NCBI RefSeq assembly: GCF_019805165.1
Contig: NZ_RWIJ01000003.1
Location: 310,001 to 374,000 of the forward strand
From: Azospirillum sp. 412522
GTDB taxonomy: Bacteria; Pseudomonadota; Alphaproteobacteria; Azospirillales; Azospirillaceae
Length of the DNA: 64,000 nucleotides
Direction of reading: 5' to 3'
Positions 36,639-45,478 of this stretch are shown here, one piece after another. Both the position numbers and the translations under genes were made by a program. The notes under the pieces were generated by a model. The model saw nothing but the letters and a program-made list of their open reading frames with translations. It ran no database searches and was not told the DNA's origin. How positions within the stretch are numbered: position 1 is the stretch's first letter; each line of letters opens with the position of its first letter.

Positions 36639-36967
36639 CGTGGCTCGCCCCCCGGCGACGTAGGAGCAGCGGGGACGGCCCCGGCGAGCGCGGCATCGAA
36701 GCCGGCCGCCGGGGCGCTGTCGACCAGCAGGTCGCCGTTGGCGCTCAGCAGGATCAGATGCTCGCGGTCGTCGCGGCGGACCAGGATCAGCCGCCGCTTC
36801 GCATCGATGGGCAGCGCCTCCACCACACTCAGTCGGCGCTGGCGGGCGCGTCCGCGCACGGTGCCGCCGGCCATGCCGACCCGGCGCATCACCCAGGCGA
36901 CGACCATGATGAGCGCCACCACGAAGACGAGCGCCATCAGGAATCGGATATACTGGTCGAGATCCAT
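36635..36967 (-). CDS. fliO: Flagellar biosynthesis protein FliO
   Basis: 110 residues: one membrane helix at the start (YIRFLMALVFVVALIMVVAW), then a short cytoplasmic domain RLSVVEALPIDAKRRLILVR with D-x-x-x-H-L-I-L-L, typical of FliO. FliO helps FliP oligomerise. It is coupled to fliP by a four-base overlap and follows the unknown gene at 36990-37403 by 22 nt. Confidence 0.9.
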   Translation of the reverse strand: MDLDQYIRFLMALVFVVALIMVVAWVMRRVGMAGGTVRGRARQRRLSVVEALPIDAKRRLILVRRDDREHLILLSANGDLLVDSAPAAGFDAALAGAVPAAPTSPGGEPR

Positions 36968-36989
36968 GGAAGCGGCAGGCTTTCTCTGA

Positions 36990-37403
36990 TCAGGGCGTAT
37001 CGTCTGAAGGGGCGGGACCGGCCGGTGCCCCGGGCCGGCCGTAAGCGGCGGCGGCGCGCTGGCGGGCGGTGTGCGGATCGTCGCGGCCGGCCAGTGCCGC
37101 CGCGATGGTTTCCTCCCGCCGGGCCTGCTGGTCGGTCAGCGCGGCGGCCAGCGGCGCGAGCGCGGCGACCAGATCGCCGAGCGGGTCGAGCAGGATCCGG
37201 GCTTCCCCCCGCGGCAGGGCTTCGGCCGCAAGGCAGAGGTGGGCGACGCGATCCTCAAGCCCGGCGAGGTCGATGAGGGTTCCGGCCTCGGCCTCCCGGT
37301 GCGCGTCGTGGAGCATGGCGCCGAGCGCCGCCGCCCGTTCCGCGATCCGGCCTGCCGACTCGGCGGGTTCAGGCGATGGGGGAGTGGATGGCGGACGGGT
37401 CAC
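36990..37403 (-). CDS. Unknown protein in the fliO-fliP operon
   Basis: 137 residues, Ala- and Pro-rich ends with a helical middle (LIDLAGLEDRVAHLCLAAEA, LGDLVAALAPLAAALTDQQA). It lacks a membrane helix or signal. Its start overlaps the stop of the FlhB-like gene by four bases, so it is made together with it. The amphipathic helices and size recall flagellar chaperones of the FliT/FlgN kind, but I see no specific motif. Function unknown; a flagellar role is inferred from the operon. Confidence 0.75.
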   Translation of the reverse strand: MTRPPSTPPSPEPAESAGRIAERAAALGAMLHDAHREAEAGTLIDLAGLEDRVAHLCLAAEALPRGEARILLDPLGDLVAALAPLAAALTDQQARREETIAAALAGRDDPHTARQRAAAAYGRPGAPAGPAPSDDTP

Positions 37404-37756
37404 GGCTTGTCCTCCGGAAGTTCTTCCGCCCTCGGCTCCGGCGGCAGGGTGCCGTTGGCGCGATAGACATAGGCCAGGACCTCCGCCACCGCGGCGATGG
37501 CCTCTACGGGGATGTCGCTGTCGACCTCGATGGCGGACAGGATCTCGACTAGATCGGCATCCTCGCGCACCTTCACGCCGTTGGCGAAGGCGACCTCGAG
37601 GATCTGTTCCGCCACCGTTCCCTTGCCGGTGGCAACGATCCGCGGCAGCGTCTCCGTGCCCAGCTCATATTTCAGCGCAACCGCGACCGGGCGCCGGGCA
37701 GGGGGCTTCGTCTTGCCGACTGGCGGCGAGGCGGGGGAACGGGGCTGGGCGGACAA
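37400..37756 (-). CDS. Stand-alone FlhB C-terminal-domain homologue (FhlB/FlhB2)
   Basis: 118 residues. After a Pro-rich leader, PVAVALKYELGTETLPRIVA and ILEVAFANGVKVREDADLVE with IPVEAIAAVAEVLAYVYRA align with the cytoplasmic domain of FlhB after its NPTH autocleavage site (compare NPTHFAVALKY in the flhB at 40392). The NPTH itself and the membrane part are absent. Such small proteins can replace or modify the cleaved FlhB fragment in substrate switching. It heads the fliO-fliP operon. Confidence 0.88.
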   Translation of the reverse strand: MSAQPRSPASPPVGKTKPPARRPVAVALKYELGTETLPRIVATGKGTVAEQILEVAFANGVKVREDADLVEILSAIEVDSDIPVEAIAAVAEVLAYVYRANGTLPPEPRAEELPEDKP

Positions 37757-37932
37757 AAGGCGGCCTTATCGAGGGGTCCTTCCTGGGCGGCATCCTGGAC
37801 CGGTAGGCTTAACGAACTGTAAAGGTGAGAGCGCCGATCGATTTCCGTCGGGCAGGATTCATCCTTCGTTAACGCAAACGGGGGACCATTGGAGAGTGTG
37901 CGGATGCCCGGCTTGGGCGGCGTCGTAAGGCC

Positions 37933-37952
37933 TTGAGGCTTGAGGCTTGATG
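37933..37952. repeat. Short 7-bp tandem repeat upstream of flgB
   Basis: TTGAGGC is repeated twice and then part-repeated (TTGATGG) in the 237-nt divergent region between the two flagellar operons. It lies 42 nt before the flgB ATG and might be in the 5' leader. No clear sigma-54 or sigma-28 promoter was found in the gap. Confidence 0.4.
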
Positions 37953-37993
37953 GTTGGGCGGCGTTCAACGGGACCGGCGGCGGGATCAGGGCG

Positions 37994-38398
37994 ATGGACC
38001 TCGGAAATCTCGGACTCTTCAAACTGATGTCGCGCAAGATGGACTGGCTGACCCAGCGTCAGGAAGTCCTGTCCCAGAACATCGCCAACGCCGACACGCC
38101 GGAGTACAAGAGCCGCGACCTCAAGCCCTTCAGCTTCCGTGATGCGCTGAGCGACAGCCGGCGCCTGACCCCGGTGGCGACCAACGCGTCCCATTTGGCC
38201 GGCACCCGCGGCGCTGGGGGCACGGCCCAGGAACAGAAGGTCCGCGATCCGTACGAGACGGCACCGGACGGCAACAACGTCATCCTGGAAGACCAGATGA
38301 TGCGGATGAGCCAGAGTTCGATGGATTACCAGACCATCACCAACCTGTATAAGAAGCAGGTGGCGATGATCAAGTCGGCGATCCGGTCTGGCAGTTGA
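37994..38398 (+). CDS. flgB: Flagellar proximal-rod protein FlgB
   Basis: 134 residues from ATG 37994 (an upstream start at 37940 adds unconserved residues). LTQRQEVLSQNIANADTPEY is the rod-protein N-terminal motif, and MRMSQSSMDYQTITNLYKKQ the C-terminal one. FlgB forms the part of the rod next to the MS ring. It is first in the flgB-flgC-fliE-fliQ-fliR-flhB operon. Confidence 0.97.
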   Translation: MDLGNLGLFKLMSRKMDWLTQRQEVLSQNIANADTPEYKSRDLKPFSFRDALSDSRRLTPVATNASHLAGTRGAGGTAQEQKVRDPYETAPDGNNVILEDQMMRMSQSSMDYQTITNLYKKQVAMIKSAIRSGS

Positions 38399-38452
38399 GG
38401 GCGGAACAGTCTGGCGGCATTGGCTTGCCGGTGTTTTTGAGGAGGCGGTACG

Positions 38453-38863
38453 ATGGATCTCTACAAGTCGATGGCGGTTTCCGCCTCGGGCATGAAGGCG
38501 CAGGGCACGCGCCTGAAGGTCATTTCGGAGAATCTGGCGAACGCCAACACCACCGCGGAAACGCCGGGCGATCTGCCCTATCGCCGCAAGACGGTCGTCT
38601 TCAAGAACGAGCTGGACCGGGCGATGGACGTCGACAAGGTCCGCGTCGCCAAGGTCGACGTGGACAAGAGCGACTTCCAGCGCCGCTTCGACCCCTCCCA
38701 CCCGTCGGCCGATGCCGACGGCTACGTCTTGCTGCCCAACGTCAATACGGTGGTGGAGGCGATGGACATGCGCGAGGCCCAGCGCAGCTATGAAGCCAAC
38801 CTGTCGGCCATCGACACCGCACGCCAGATGCTGACGCGCACCATCGACATCCTGCGCGCCTGA
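38453..38863 (+). CDS. flgC: Flagellar proximal-rod protein FlgC
   Basis: 136 residues. The start has SMAVSASGMKAQGTRLKVIS followed by ENLANANTTAETPG, and the end has VVEAMDMREAQRSYEANLSA with DTARQMLTRTIDILRA; both are FlgC hallmarks. GAGGAGG precedes the ATG. Confidence 0.98.
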   Translation: MDLYKSMAVSASGMKAQGTRLKVISENLANANTTAETPGDLPYRRKTVVFKNELDRAMDVDKVRVAKVDVDKSDFQRRFDPSHPSADADGYVLLPNVNTVVEAMDMREAQRSYEANLSAIDTARQMLTRTIDILRA

Positions 38864-38912
38864 TACCCGCCCCTTCCTCCGCCAATTTTCCTGACCGACC
38901 GGAAACGCCGCC

Positions 38913-39212
38913 ATGATCAATCCGTTGAACGCCGCCGCGGCCTATGCCACCACCGCCGCCAAGACGACCGGCTCCGGCATGGCCGCGCGTGACGGCGTCT
39001 CCTTCGGCGACGTGCTGGAGCAGGCGGCCAAGGAGAGCGTCGGCACCCTGAAGAAAAGCGAGGACATGTCGGCCCTGGCCGCGGTCGGCAAGGCGGATCT
39101 GAACGAGGTCGTCCAGGCCGTGACCAATGCCGAAGTGACGTTGCAGACCGTCACCGCCGTGCGCGACAAGGTGTTGAACGCCTATCAGGAAATCCTGCGC
39201 ATGCCGATGTGA
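38913..39212 (+). CDS. fliE: Flagellar hook-basal body protein FliE
   Basis: 99 residues, the normal length. The C-terminal half has SALAAVGKADLNEVVQAVTN and VTLQTVTAVRDKVLNAYQEI ending in LRMPM, the classic FliE ending. FliE joins the MS ring to the rod and is the first rod protein exported. Confidence 0.97.
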   Translation: MINPLNAAAAYATTAAKTTGSGMAARDGVSFGDVLEQAAKESVGTLKKSEDMSALAAVGKADLNEVVQAVTNAEVTLQTVTAVRDKVLNAYQEILRMPM

Positions 39213-39254
39213 CGGCATTCGCGTCGCATTATCTGGCGTCCTAAGTCAGTTGCC

Positions 39255-39614
39255 ATGAACGAGACCGAAGTCATCGAGCTTTGCCGCACCTCGATCGTCA
39301 CCCTGGTGATCGTTTGCGGACCGATCCTGGTGATCATGATGGCGGTCGGCACCGTCATCTCCATTTTCCAGGCGGTCACCCAGATCAGCGAACAGACCCT
39401 CGCCATGGTGCCGAAGGTGCTGCTGGTCTTCGGTCTCAGCATCCTGTTGATGCCCTTCATGCTGGGCAAGCTGACCGAGTTCTTCGAACATGAGGTGGCC
39501 GACCGTATCGTCGCCATCGGTGTCGGCGCCACCGACAACGGCGGCGCTCCCTTCACGCCTGGCACCGGCGTGACGCCTCCCTCCGCTCCGACCGCGGCCG
39601 CGGCAGGCCAATGA
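39255..39614 (+). CDS. fliQ: Flagellar export-gate protein FliQ, with extended C-terminus
   Basis: 119 residues. Two membrane helices (TLVIVCGPILVIMMAVGTVI and VPKVLLVFGLSILLMPFMLG) around SIFQAVTQISEQTL are typical of FliQ. Most FliQ proteins have about 90 residues; here about 30 extra, Ala/Pro/Gly/Thr-rich residues follow (GGAPFTPGTGVTPPSAPTAA). The stop overlaps the fliR start by four bases. Confidence 0.96.
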   Translation: MNETEVIELCRTSIVTLVIVCGPILVIMMAVGTVISIFQAVTQISEQTLAMVPKVLLVFGLSILLMPFMLGKLTEFFEHEVADRIVAIGVGATDNGGAPFTPGTGVTPPSAPTAAAAGQ

Positions 39615-40381
39615 ACATCCTGCAGCAACTTCTGGGTGAACAGATCTTCGTCTGGATGTTGGTCTTCATGCGGGTCGGCACCGCCTTCAGTGTGATGCCC
39701 ACCATCGGCGACGCCTTCGTTCCCACGCGCACGCGGCTGCTGTTCGCGCTGGTGGTCAGCACCCTGGTGGCGCCGACGATCCGGCCGATGCTGCCGCCGA
39801 TGCCTAGCAACCCGTTCCAGCTGATGGTGCTGGCCGCCGGCGAGATGACCGTGGGCATCTTCATGGGTACCATCGCCCGGTTGCTGATGGGCGCGCTGGA
39901 GGTTGCCGGCACCATCATCAGCCTGCAGAGCGGGCTGGCAAACGCGCAGATCTTCAACCCAGCGCTGGCGACCTCCGGATCGCTGCCCGGATCGCTGATG
40001 GGCTGGCTGGGTCTGCTTCTGCTGTTCGTCACCGACCTGCATCATCTGCTGATCATGGCGGTGGTCGACAGCTATGCCACCTTCACGCCCGGCGCGGCGA
40101 TCCCCGTCGACGACATGGCCAACGTGATCGGGCAGCTGGTGTCCAGGACCTTCATGATGGGAGTGCAGATGGCGGCACCCTTCCTGATCACCGGCATCCT
40201 GTTCGCGCTGGCGCTGGGGCTGCTGAACAAGCTGGCGCCGCAGGTGCAGGTGTTCCAGCTGTTCACCTCGGTGCAGGTGCTGTTGGGCCTGTTCATGTTC
40301 GCGCTGACGCTGGGAGCGATGATGCTGTTCTGGCTGTCGCGCTTCGAATCGACCTTCATCGAATTCCTGAAGCCGCTGTAG
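39611..40381 (+). CDS. fliR: Flagellar export-gate protein FliR
   Basis: 256 residues, six predicted membrane helices. MRVGTAFSVMPTIGDAFVPT near the start and AAPFLITGILFALALGLLNK with APQVQVFQLFTSVQVLLG in the second half are FliR signatures. It completes the FliP-FliQ-FliR gate. Confidence 0.97.
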   Translation: MNILQQLLGEQIFVWMLVFMRVGTAFSVMPTIGDAFVPTRTRLLFALVVSTLVAPTIRPMLPPMPSNPFQLMVLAAGEMTVGIFMGTIARLLMGALEVAGTIISLQSGLANAQIFNPALATSGSLPGSLMGWLGLLLLFVTDLHHLLIMAVVDSYATFTPGAAIPVDDMANVIGQLVSRTFMMGVQMAAPFLITGILFALALGLLNKLAPQVQVFQLFTSVQVLLGLFMFALTLGAMMLFWLSRFESTFIEFLKPL

Positions 40382-40391
40382 GAGGACGCCG

Positions 40392-41468
40392 GTGTCGGAA
40401 GAGGCGGACGAATCCTCCAAAACAGAGGACCCGACAGGCAAGAAGCTCGAAGAGGCCCATAAGCAGGGCCAGTTCGCGATGACCCGCGAGGCCGCGAACT
40501 GGTTGATGGTCGCGGCGATGCTGGTGGTTCTGGTCTCGATCCTGCCCGGCACGATGAAGGGGCTGGTGTTCCGGCTGAACTACTATTTCCAGAACCTGGA
40601 CCAGATCACCTTCGATCGCGCCGGGGTCGGCGCGCTGCTGTTCCGGGTGATGAGCGACGTCATGTGGGCGTTGTGGCTTCCCATCCTGCTGTTCGTGGTG
40701 GCCGGCGTGCTGTCGACCGTCGGACAGACGGGCTTCCACGTCTCCTGGGAGCTGATATCGCCCAAATTCAGCAAGTTGAATCCGCTGCCCGGCCTGATGA
40801 ACATGTTCAAGGCTAATCAAGGCGTGGAGCTGCTGAAGAGCATCGTCAAGTTGGGAGTGGTCGGCGGCGTCGCCTATATGGCGCTGGTGCCGATGTTCGG
40901 CGGTATCGAGGCCTATATCGGCATCGACATCGTCTCCATGTTGCTGCAGGTGGACGGGCTGGCCCACCGTCTGCTGATCTGGGTCCTCGTCGTCCTCACC
41001 TTCATCGCCGCCGGTGACTTCCTGTGGCAGAAGCAGCAGTTCGACAAGAAGATGAAGATGACCAAGCAGGAGGTGAAGGACGAGCACAAGCAGCAGGAAG
41101 GCGACCCTGTGGTCAAGGGCCGCATCCGGCAGATCCGGTTCGAGCGCGCGCGTAAGCGCATGATGGCGGCGGTGCCGAACGCCGACGTGGTGGTCACCAA
41201 CCCGACCCACTTCGCGGTCGCGCTGAAATACGACCCCACCCAGATGGGCGCGCCGATGGTGCTGGCGAAGGGCGTCGATCAGGTCGCCTTCAAGATTCGC
41301 GAGATCGCCGAATCGAACAATGTTCCGGTCATAGAGAACCCGCCCCTTGCCCGTGCGCTCTATGCCGCTTGCGATATCGACGAGGAAGTTCCATCCGAGC
41401 ATTATCGGGCGGTCGCCGAAGTCATTACCTATGTCTTCAAGCTGAAAGGGCGGGCGCTGCGCAACTGA
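40392..41468 (+). CDS. flhB: Flagellar export switch protein FlhB
   Basis: 358 residues. SSKTEDPTGKKLEEAHKQGQ marks the N-terminus, four membrane helices follow (residues about 35-215), and the cytoplasmic autoprotease domain contains NPTHFAVALKYDPTQMGAP with the N-P-T-H cleavage site. FlhB switches export from hook to filament proteins. It begins 10 nt after fliR. The short FlhB-like gene at 37400 is a second copy of its C-terminal domain only. Confidence 0.98.
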   Translation: MSEEADESSKTEDPTGKKLEEAHKQGQFAMTREAANWLMVAAMLVVLVSILPGTMKGLVFRLNYYFQNLDQITFDRAGVGALLFRVMSDVMWALWLPILLFVVAGVLSTVGQTGFHVSWELISPKFSKLNPLPGLMNMFKANQGVELLKSIVKLGVVGGVAYMALVPMFGGIEAYIGIDIVSMLLQVDGLAHRLLIWVLVVLTFIAAGDFLWQKQQFDKKMKMTKQEVKDEHKQQEGDPVVKGRIRQIRFERARKRMMAAVPNADVVVTNPTHFAVALKYDPTQMGAPMVLAKGVDQVAFKIREIAESNNVPVIENPPLARALYAACDIDEEVPSEHYRAVAEVITYVFKLKGRALRN

Positions 41469-41567
41469 TCCGGCGTCGCCACGGTTGACGGGGCCGGGTG
41501 GAGCGGCCGACGATCGCGGGCGGCGCGACGGATATGCCCGGTCCAGGGCATCTCGCAGGAAGACCGT

Positions 41568-44132
41568 GTGGGGTTTGGAGTATTGGTGGACGAGACAACT
41601 TCCCTTTCCGACACCGCGCGCAATGCTGTGAACCGCCGGGTATCGTCCGGCGGGGTGTTGATGCTCGTCCAATATGCGCTGGCTCCGGCCGGGCTGCTGG
41701 TTCTCGCTGCGGGGCTGCTGCTGGATCGCGACGCGATCGGCTGGCTGGGGGCGGCTCTGGCGGCTGTGGGCGTGGCTCTGCTGATCGCCCGCAGCATTTT
41801 GGTGGTCCGCCGGTCGGCGCATGTCGGCGCGCTGCTTGGCGGCGCGCTGGAAGGGATGCCGGCCGGGCAACTGGTCTGCGACGGCGCCGACGATGTGGTG
41901 TTCGTCAACGCGGCGTTCCGCGAGCTGGCGGGCTGGCGCCATGGCGAGCGGCCGATGGACGCCCTGGCGCGGCAGTTTTCCGGCGATCCCGACAGCGCCC
42001 GCGAATTCAGCCGCCTGCGCGAGCGGGTGAAGGCTGGGGCCGCAGCCTCGGCCGAGCTGGCGATCCCGGCGCCGGACCACCAGTCGCCGGAATGGCGCAA
42101 GGTGCAGGGTCAGCCGGTGACCGGCTTTCCCGGTTCCGTCCACTGGCGGATCGAGGACATCACCGCCCGGAGGGAGCTGGAGCACGTCATGCTGCGCGAG
42201 CAGGCCAAGCTCGCCGACTTCATGGAGCATGCTCCGGTGGGGTTCTTCTCGGTCGATCAGAACGGCCAGTTCCTGTTCGTGAACGCCACGCTCGCGCAAT
42301 GGCTGGAAGCGGCCCCGGGCGACCTGACGGACGGCGAATCGCGGCTGCACGTCATCCTGGCCGCGCCGCCGGTCTCCGCAGCCCCGTACGACCTGTTCGA
42401 CCATGGGGGCGGCGAGCAGCGGGGCGAATTGACGATGGTGGGCTTGCGTGGCCGGCGCTTCCAAGTGGCGGTGGCGCAGAGCGTGGTCCATGCCGACGAC
42501 GGCACCATACACACCCGGTCGGTGGTGCGCGACCTGTCCCCGGAGCGGGAGTGGCAGGAGGCCCTGCGCCAGTCCGAGCAGCGCTTCCAGCGTTTCTTCG
42601 AGGATGCGCCGATCGGCATCGCCCTGGTGGACGAGACCGGGCAACTGACCGAATGCAACGAGGCCTTCCTGGCGCTGATCGGCAGCGAGGCCGGCAGCGT
42701 CATCAACCGCCCGATGGCCGAGCTGATCGTCCCGGCGGAGCGCGAGGCGGTGACCGCGCGGCTGAGGTCGGTGCAGGGCGGCGCCGACCCGGCGCACCCG
42801 CTGGAGGTGCGGCTGTCCGGCGGACGGGAGCTGACCGCCCAGCTCTATGCCCGGCGTCTCGCCAACCCGGTGCGTACGGATGGTAGGGGGGATGGCGGCA
42901 AGGCGGACGGGACCCGGGGGGACGGCGTCGGCCTGATCCTGCACTTCATCGACATGACCGAGCGCAAGAGCCTGGAGGCCCAGTTCGCCCAGTCGCAGAA
43001 GATGCAGGCGGTCGGACAGCTGGCCGGCGGCGTGGCGCACGACTTCAACAACCTGCTGACGGCGATGATCGGCTTCTGCGACCTGCTGCTGCTGCGGCAC
43101 AAGCCGGGCGACCAGTCCTTCAGCGACATCATGCAGATCAAGCAGAACGCCAACCGCGCCGCCAATCTGGTGCGGCAGCTGCTGGCCTTCTCGCGGCAGC
43201 AAACCCTGCAGCCGCGCGTCATCAACGTGACCGACGTGCTGGCCGAGCTGGCCAACCTGCTGCGCCGGCTGATCGGCGAGAACATCGAGCTGAAGATGAT
43301 CCATGGCCGCGACCTGGGTCTGGTCAAGGTCGACCAGAACCAGCTGGAGCAGGTCATCATCAATCTGGTGGTCAACGCCCGCGACGCGATGGCCGGCGGC
43401 GGCAAGCTGACCATCAACACCACCAACTACGTCGTCACCCAGCCGGAACGGCGGGAGCATGAGACGGTGCCGCCCGGCAGCTACGTCTCCGTCGATGTGA
43501 TCGACACCGGATGCGGCATCGCGCGTGAGAACCTGCAGCGCATTTTCGAACCCTTCTACACCACCAAGGAGGTTGGGTCGGGCACCGGGCTCGGCCTGTC
43601 CACCGTCTACGGCATCGTGCGGCAGACCGGCGGCTTCGTGCTGGTCGATTCGGCGGTAGGGGAGGGGACGACCTTCACCATCCTGTTGCCGCACCACCAG
43701 GGCGAGCTGCGCCCGGTCGATACCGCCGAGCCGCGGGAGCGCCGCGGCAGCGACCTGACCGGCACCGGCACGATCCTGCTGGTGGAGGACGAGGATGCCG
43801 TGCGGGTCTTCTCCGCCCGTGCGCTGCGCAACAAGGGCTATCAGGTGTTGGAGGCCAAGAACGGCGAGGCGGCGCTCCAGCAGATCGAGACCAACGGCGC
43901 TTCCATCGACCTGCTGATCACCGATGTGGTCATGCCGCAGATGGACGGCCCGACGCTGGCCCGTCATGTCCGCAGGCTGCGCCCGGAGATGCGGGTGATC
44001 TTCATCTCCGGCTATGCCGAGGACCGTCTGGGCGAGATAGACGGCGTCGAAGTGGCCCATTTCCTGCCCAAGCCCTTCTCGCTGAAGCAGCTGGCATCCA
44101 AGGTGAAGGAGGTCATCCGAGACGCCCGGTGA
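41568..44132 (+). CDS. cckA: Cell-cycle hybrid histidine kinase CckA
   Basis: 854 residues. Two N-terminal membrane helices (residues about 30-90) are followed by PAS-like domains (PVGFFSVDQNGQFLFVNATL; DAPIGIALVDETGQLTECNE). A HisKA box with the phospho-His in AGGVAHDFNNLLTAMIGFCD comes next, then a HATPase domain (NLVVNARDAM, GTGLGLSTVYGIV) and a C-terminal receiver with LLVEDEDAVRVFSARALR and the Asp in LLITDVVMPQMDG. CckA feeds phosphate to ChpT and CtrA, which also control flagellar genes. The start is GTG 41568, or GTG 41586 with GGAG upstream. Confidence 0.95.
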   Translation: MGFGVLVDETTSLSDTARNAVNRRVSSGGVLMLVQYALAPAGLLVLAAGLLLDRDAIGWLGAALAAVGVALLIARSILVVRRSAHVGALLGGALEGMPAGQLVCDGADDVVFVNAAFRELAGWRHGERPMDALARQFSGDPDSAREFSRLRERVKAGAAASAELAIPAPDHQSPEWRKVQGQPVTGFPGSVHWRIEDITARRELEHVMLREQAKLADFMEHAPVGFFSVDQNGQFLFVNATLAQWLEAAPGDLTDGESRLHVILAAPPVSAAPYDLFDHGGGEQRGELTMVGLRGRRFQVAVAQSVVHADDGTIHTRSVVRDLSPEREWQEALRQSEQRFQRFFEDAPIGIALVDETGQLTECNEAFLALIGSEAGSVINRPMAELIVPAEREAVTARLRSVQGGADPAHPLEVRLSGGRELTAQLYARRLANPVRTDGRGDGGKADGTRGDGVGLILHFIDMTERKSLEAQFAQSQKMQAVGQLAGGVAHDFNNLLTAMIGFCDLLLLRHKPGDQSFSDIMQIKQNANRAANLVRQLLAFSRQQTLQPRVINVTDVLAELANLLRRLIGENIELKMIHGRDLGLVKVDQNQLEQVIINLVVNARDAMAGGGKLTINTTNYVVTQPERREHETVPPGSYVSVDVIDTGCGIARENLQRIFEPFYTTKEVGSGTGLGLSTVYGIVRQTGGFVLVDSAVGEGTTFTILLPHHQGELRPVDTAEPRERRGSDLTGTGTILLVEDEDAVRVFSARALRNKGYQVLEAKNGEAALQQIETNGASIDLLITDVVMPQMDGPTLARHVRRLRPEMRVIFISGYAEDRLGEIDGVEVAHFLPKPFSLKQLASKVKEVIRDAR

Positions 44133-44236
44133 GGAGCGGGATCGTCCGCGGAAATGCCCTGGGGCTCCTATCGGAACACCTACCGGGAAACCTCGTGAAA
44201 TAGGAACGCACCGGCAACATCGCCCCTTGCAAATGA

Positions 44237-44251
44237 GAACGAAGAGAGTAC
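44237..44251. promoter_or_regulatory. Candidate LexA (SOS) box upstream of recA
   Basis: GAACGAAGAGAGTAC matches the alphaproteobacterial direct-repeat operator GAAC-N7-GAAC at seven of eight fixed positions. It overlaps the spacer that follows a possible -35 element TTGCAA at 44227-44232, and it lies 55 nt before the recA ATG. The -10 element is not clear. Confidence 0.45.
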
Positions 44252-44306
44252 ATTCAGCCTCGTTGCAAGAGCGCCGACCGTGTGTTCTAAGAGAGGGGTA
44301 CCGGGC

Positions 44307-45386
44307 ATGTCGTCCGCACAGCTTCGTTTGGTCGAGAAGGATTCCATGGACAAGCAGAAGGCGCTCGATGCCGCCCTGAGCCAGATCGAACGCGCGTTCG
44401 GCAAGGGCTCGATCATGAAGCTCGGCGCCAAGGAGAACTTGGTCGAGACGGAGGTGGTTTCCACCGGCTCCCTTGGCCTCGACATCGCGCTGGGGATCGG
44501 CGGCTTGCCAAAGGGCCGCATCGTCGAGATCTACGGGCCGGAAAGCTCGGGCAAGACCACATTGGCGCTGCACGCCATCGCCCAGGCCCAGAAGGCCGGC
44601 GGCACCTGCGCCTTCGTCGATGCGGAGCACGCGCTCGACCCGTCCTATGCCCGCAAGCTGGGCGTCAACGTCGACGAGCTGCTGATCTCCCAGCCGGATG
44701 CCGGCGAGCAGGCGCTGGAGATTGCCGACACGCTGGTGCGGTCCGGCGCCATCGACGTGCTGGTGGTCGACTCGGTGGCGGCGTTGGTTCCGCGTGCCGA
44801 ACTGGAAGGCGAGATGGGCGACAGCCACGTCGGCCTGCATGCCCGCCTGATGAGCCAGGCGCTGCGCAAGCTGACCGGCTCGATCTCCAAGTCGAACTGC
44901 CTGGTGATCTTCATCAACCAGATCCGCCTGAAGATCGGCGTGATGTTCGGCAACCCGGAGACGACGACCGGCGGCAATGCACTGAAGTTCTATGCCTCCG
45001 TCCGCCTCGACATTCGCCGTATCGGCGCGATCAAGGACCGCGATGCCGTCGTCGGCAACCAGACCCGCGTCAAGGTGGTGAAGAACAAGATGGCCCCGCC
45101 GTTCCGCGTGGTCGAGTTCGACATCATGTATGGCGAGGGTGTGTCGAAGGTGGGCGAACTGCTCGACCTCGGCATCCAGGCCGGCGTGGTCGACAAGTCG
45201 GGTGCGTGGTTCAGCTATGATGGCACCCGCATCGGCCAGGGCCGCGAGAACGCCAAGACCTACCTGCGCAACAACCCCGAGATGGCCGACGCCATCGAGG
45301 CCAAGATCCGCGGCAACGCCGGTCTGGTCGCCGACGCGATGATGGGCACTCCGGAAGCCGACGGCGAAGCCTCCACGCCGGAGTGA
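44307..45386 (+). CDS. recA: Recombinase RecA
   Basis: 359 residues from ATG 44307; starts at 44280 and 44346 are possible but less well placed. The Walker A loop GPESSGKTT, the [10 protein letters not shown] strand, the MAW-type [21 protein letters not shown]2 loop and the C-terminal acidic end are all present. RecA drives homologous recombination and LexA cleavage. It lies behind a candidate SOS box and ends at a strong terminator. Confidence 0.98.
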   Translation: MSSAQLRLVEKDSMDKQKALDAALSQIERAFGKGSIMKLGAKENLVETEVVSTGSLGLDIALGIGGLPKGRIVEIYGPESSGKTTLALHAIAQAQKAGGTCAFVDAEHALDPSYARKLGVNVDELLISQPDAGEQALEIADTLVRSGAIDVLVVDSVAALVPRAELEGEMGDSHVGLHARLMSQALRKLTGSISKSNCLVIFINQIRLKIGVMFGNPETTTGGNALKFYASVRLDIRRIGAIKDRDAVVGNQTRVKVVKNKMAPPFRVVEFDIMYGEGVSKVGELLDLGIQAGVVDKSGAWFSYDGTRIGQGRENAKTYLRNNPEMADAIEAKIRGNAGLVADAMMGTPEADGEASTPE

Positions 45387-45405
45387 GGCCGGGATATATG
45401 AAATG

Positions 45406-45444
45406 AAGAGGCCCCGCCTTCCGAAAGGGAGGCGGGGCCTCTTT
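45406..45444 (+). terminator. Rho-independent terminator after recA
   Basis: AAGAGGCCCCGCCT (45406-45419) pairs with AGGCGGGGCCTCTT (45430-45443), followed by T and GCG. The strong GC stem has AAGAG on the left and CTCTTT on the right, 20 nt past the recA stop; it may also serve the convergent gene that ends at 45479. Confidence 0.9.
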
Positions 45445-45478
45445 GCGTTCGCCAGCCGGAACGAAGCAACCCGATCTT

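Noticed and set aside
40356..44840. A 1494-residue open frame on the minus strand
   Set aside because: It lies wholly opposite flhB, cckA and recA, is rich in His, Arg, Gln and Asp, and has no domain; it is the shadow of high-GC genes.
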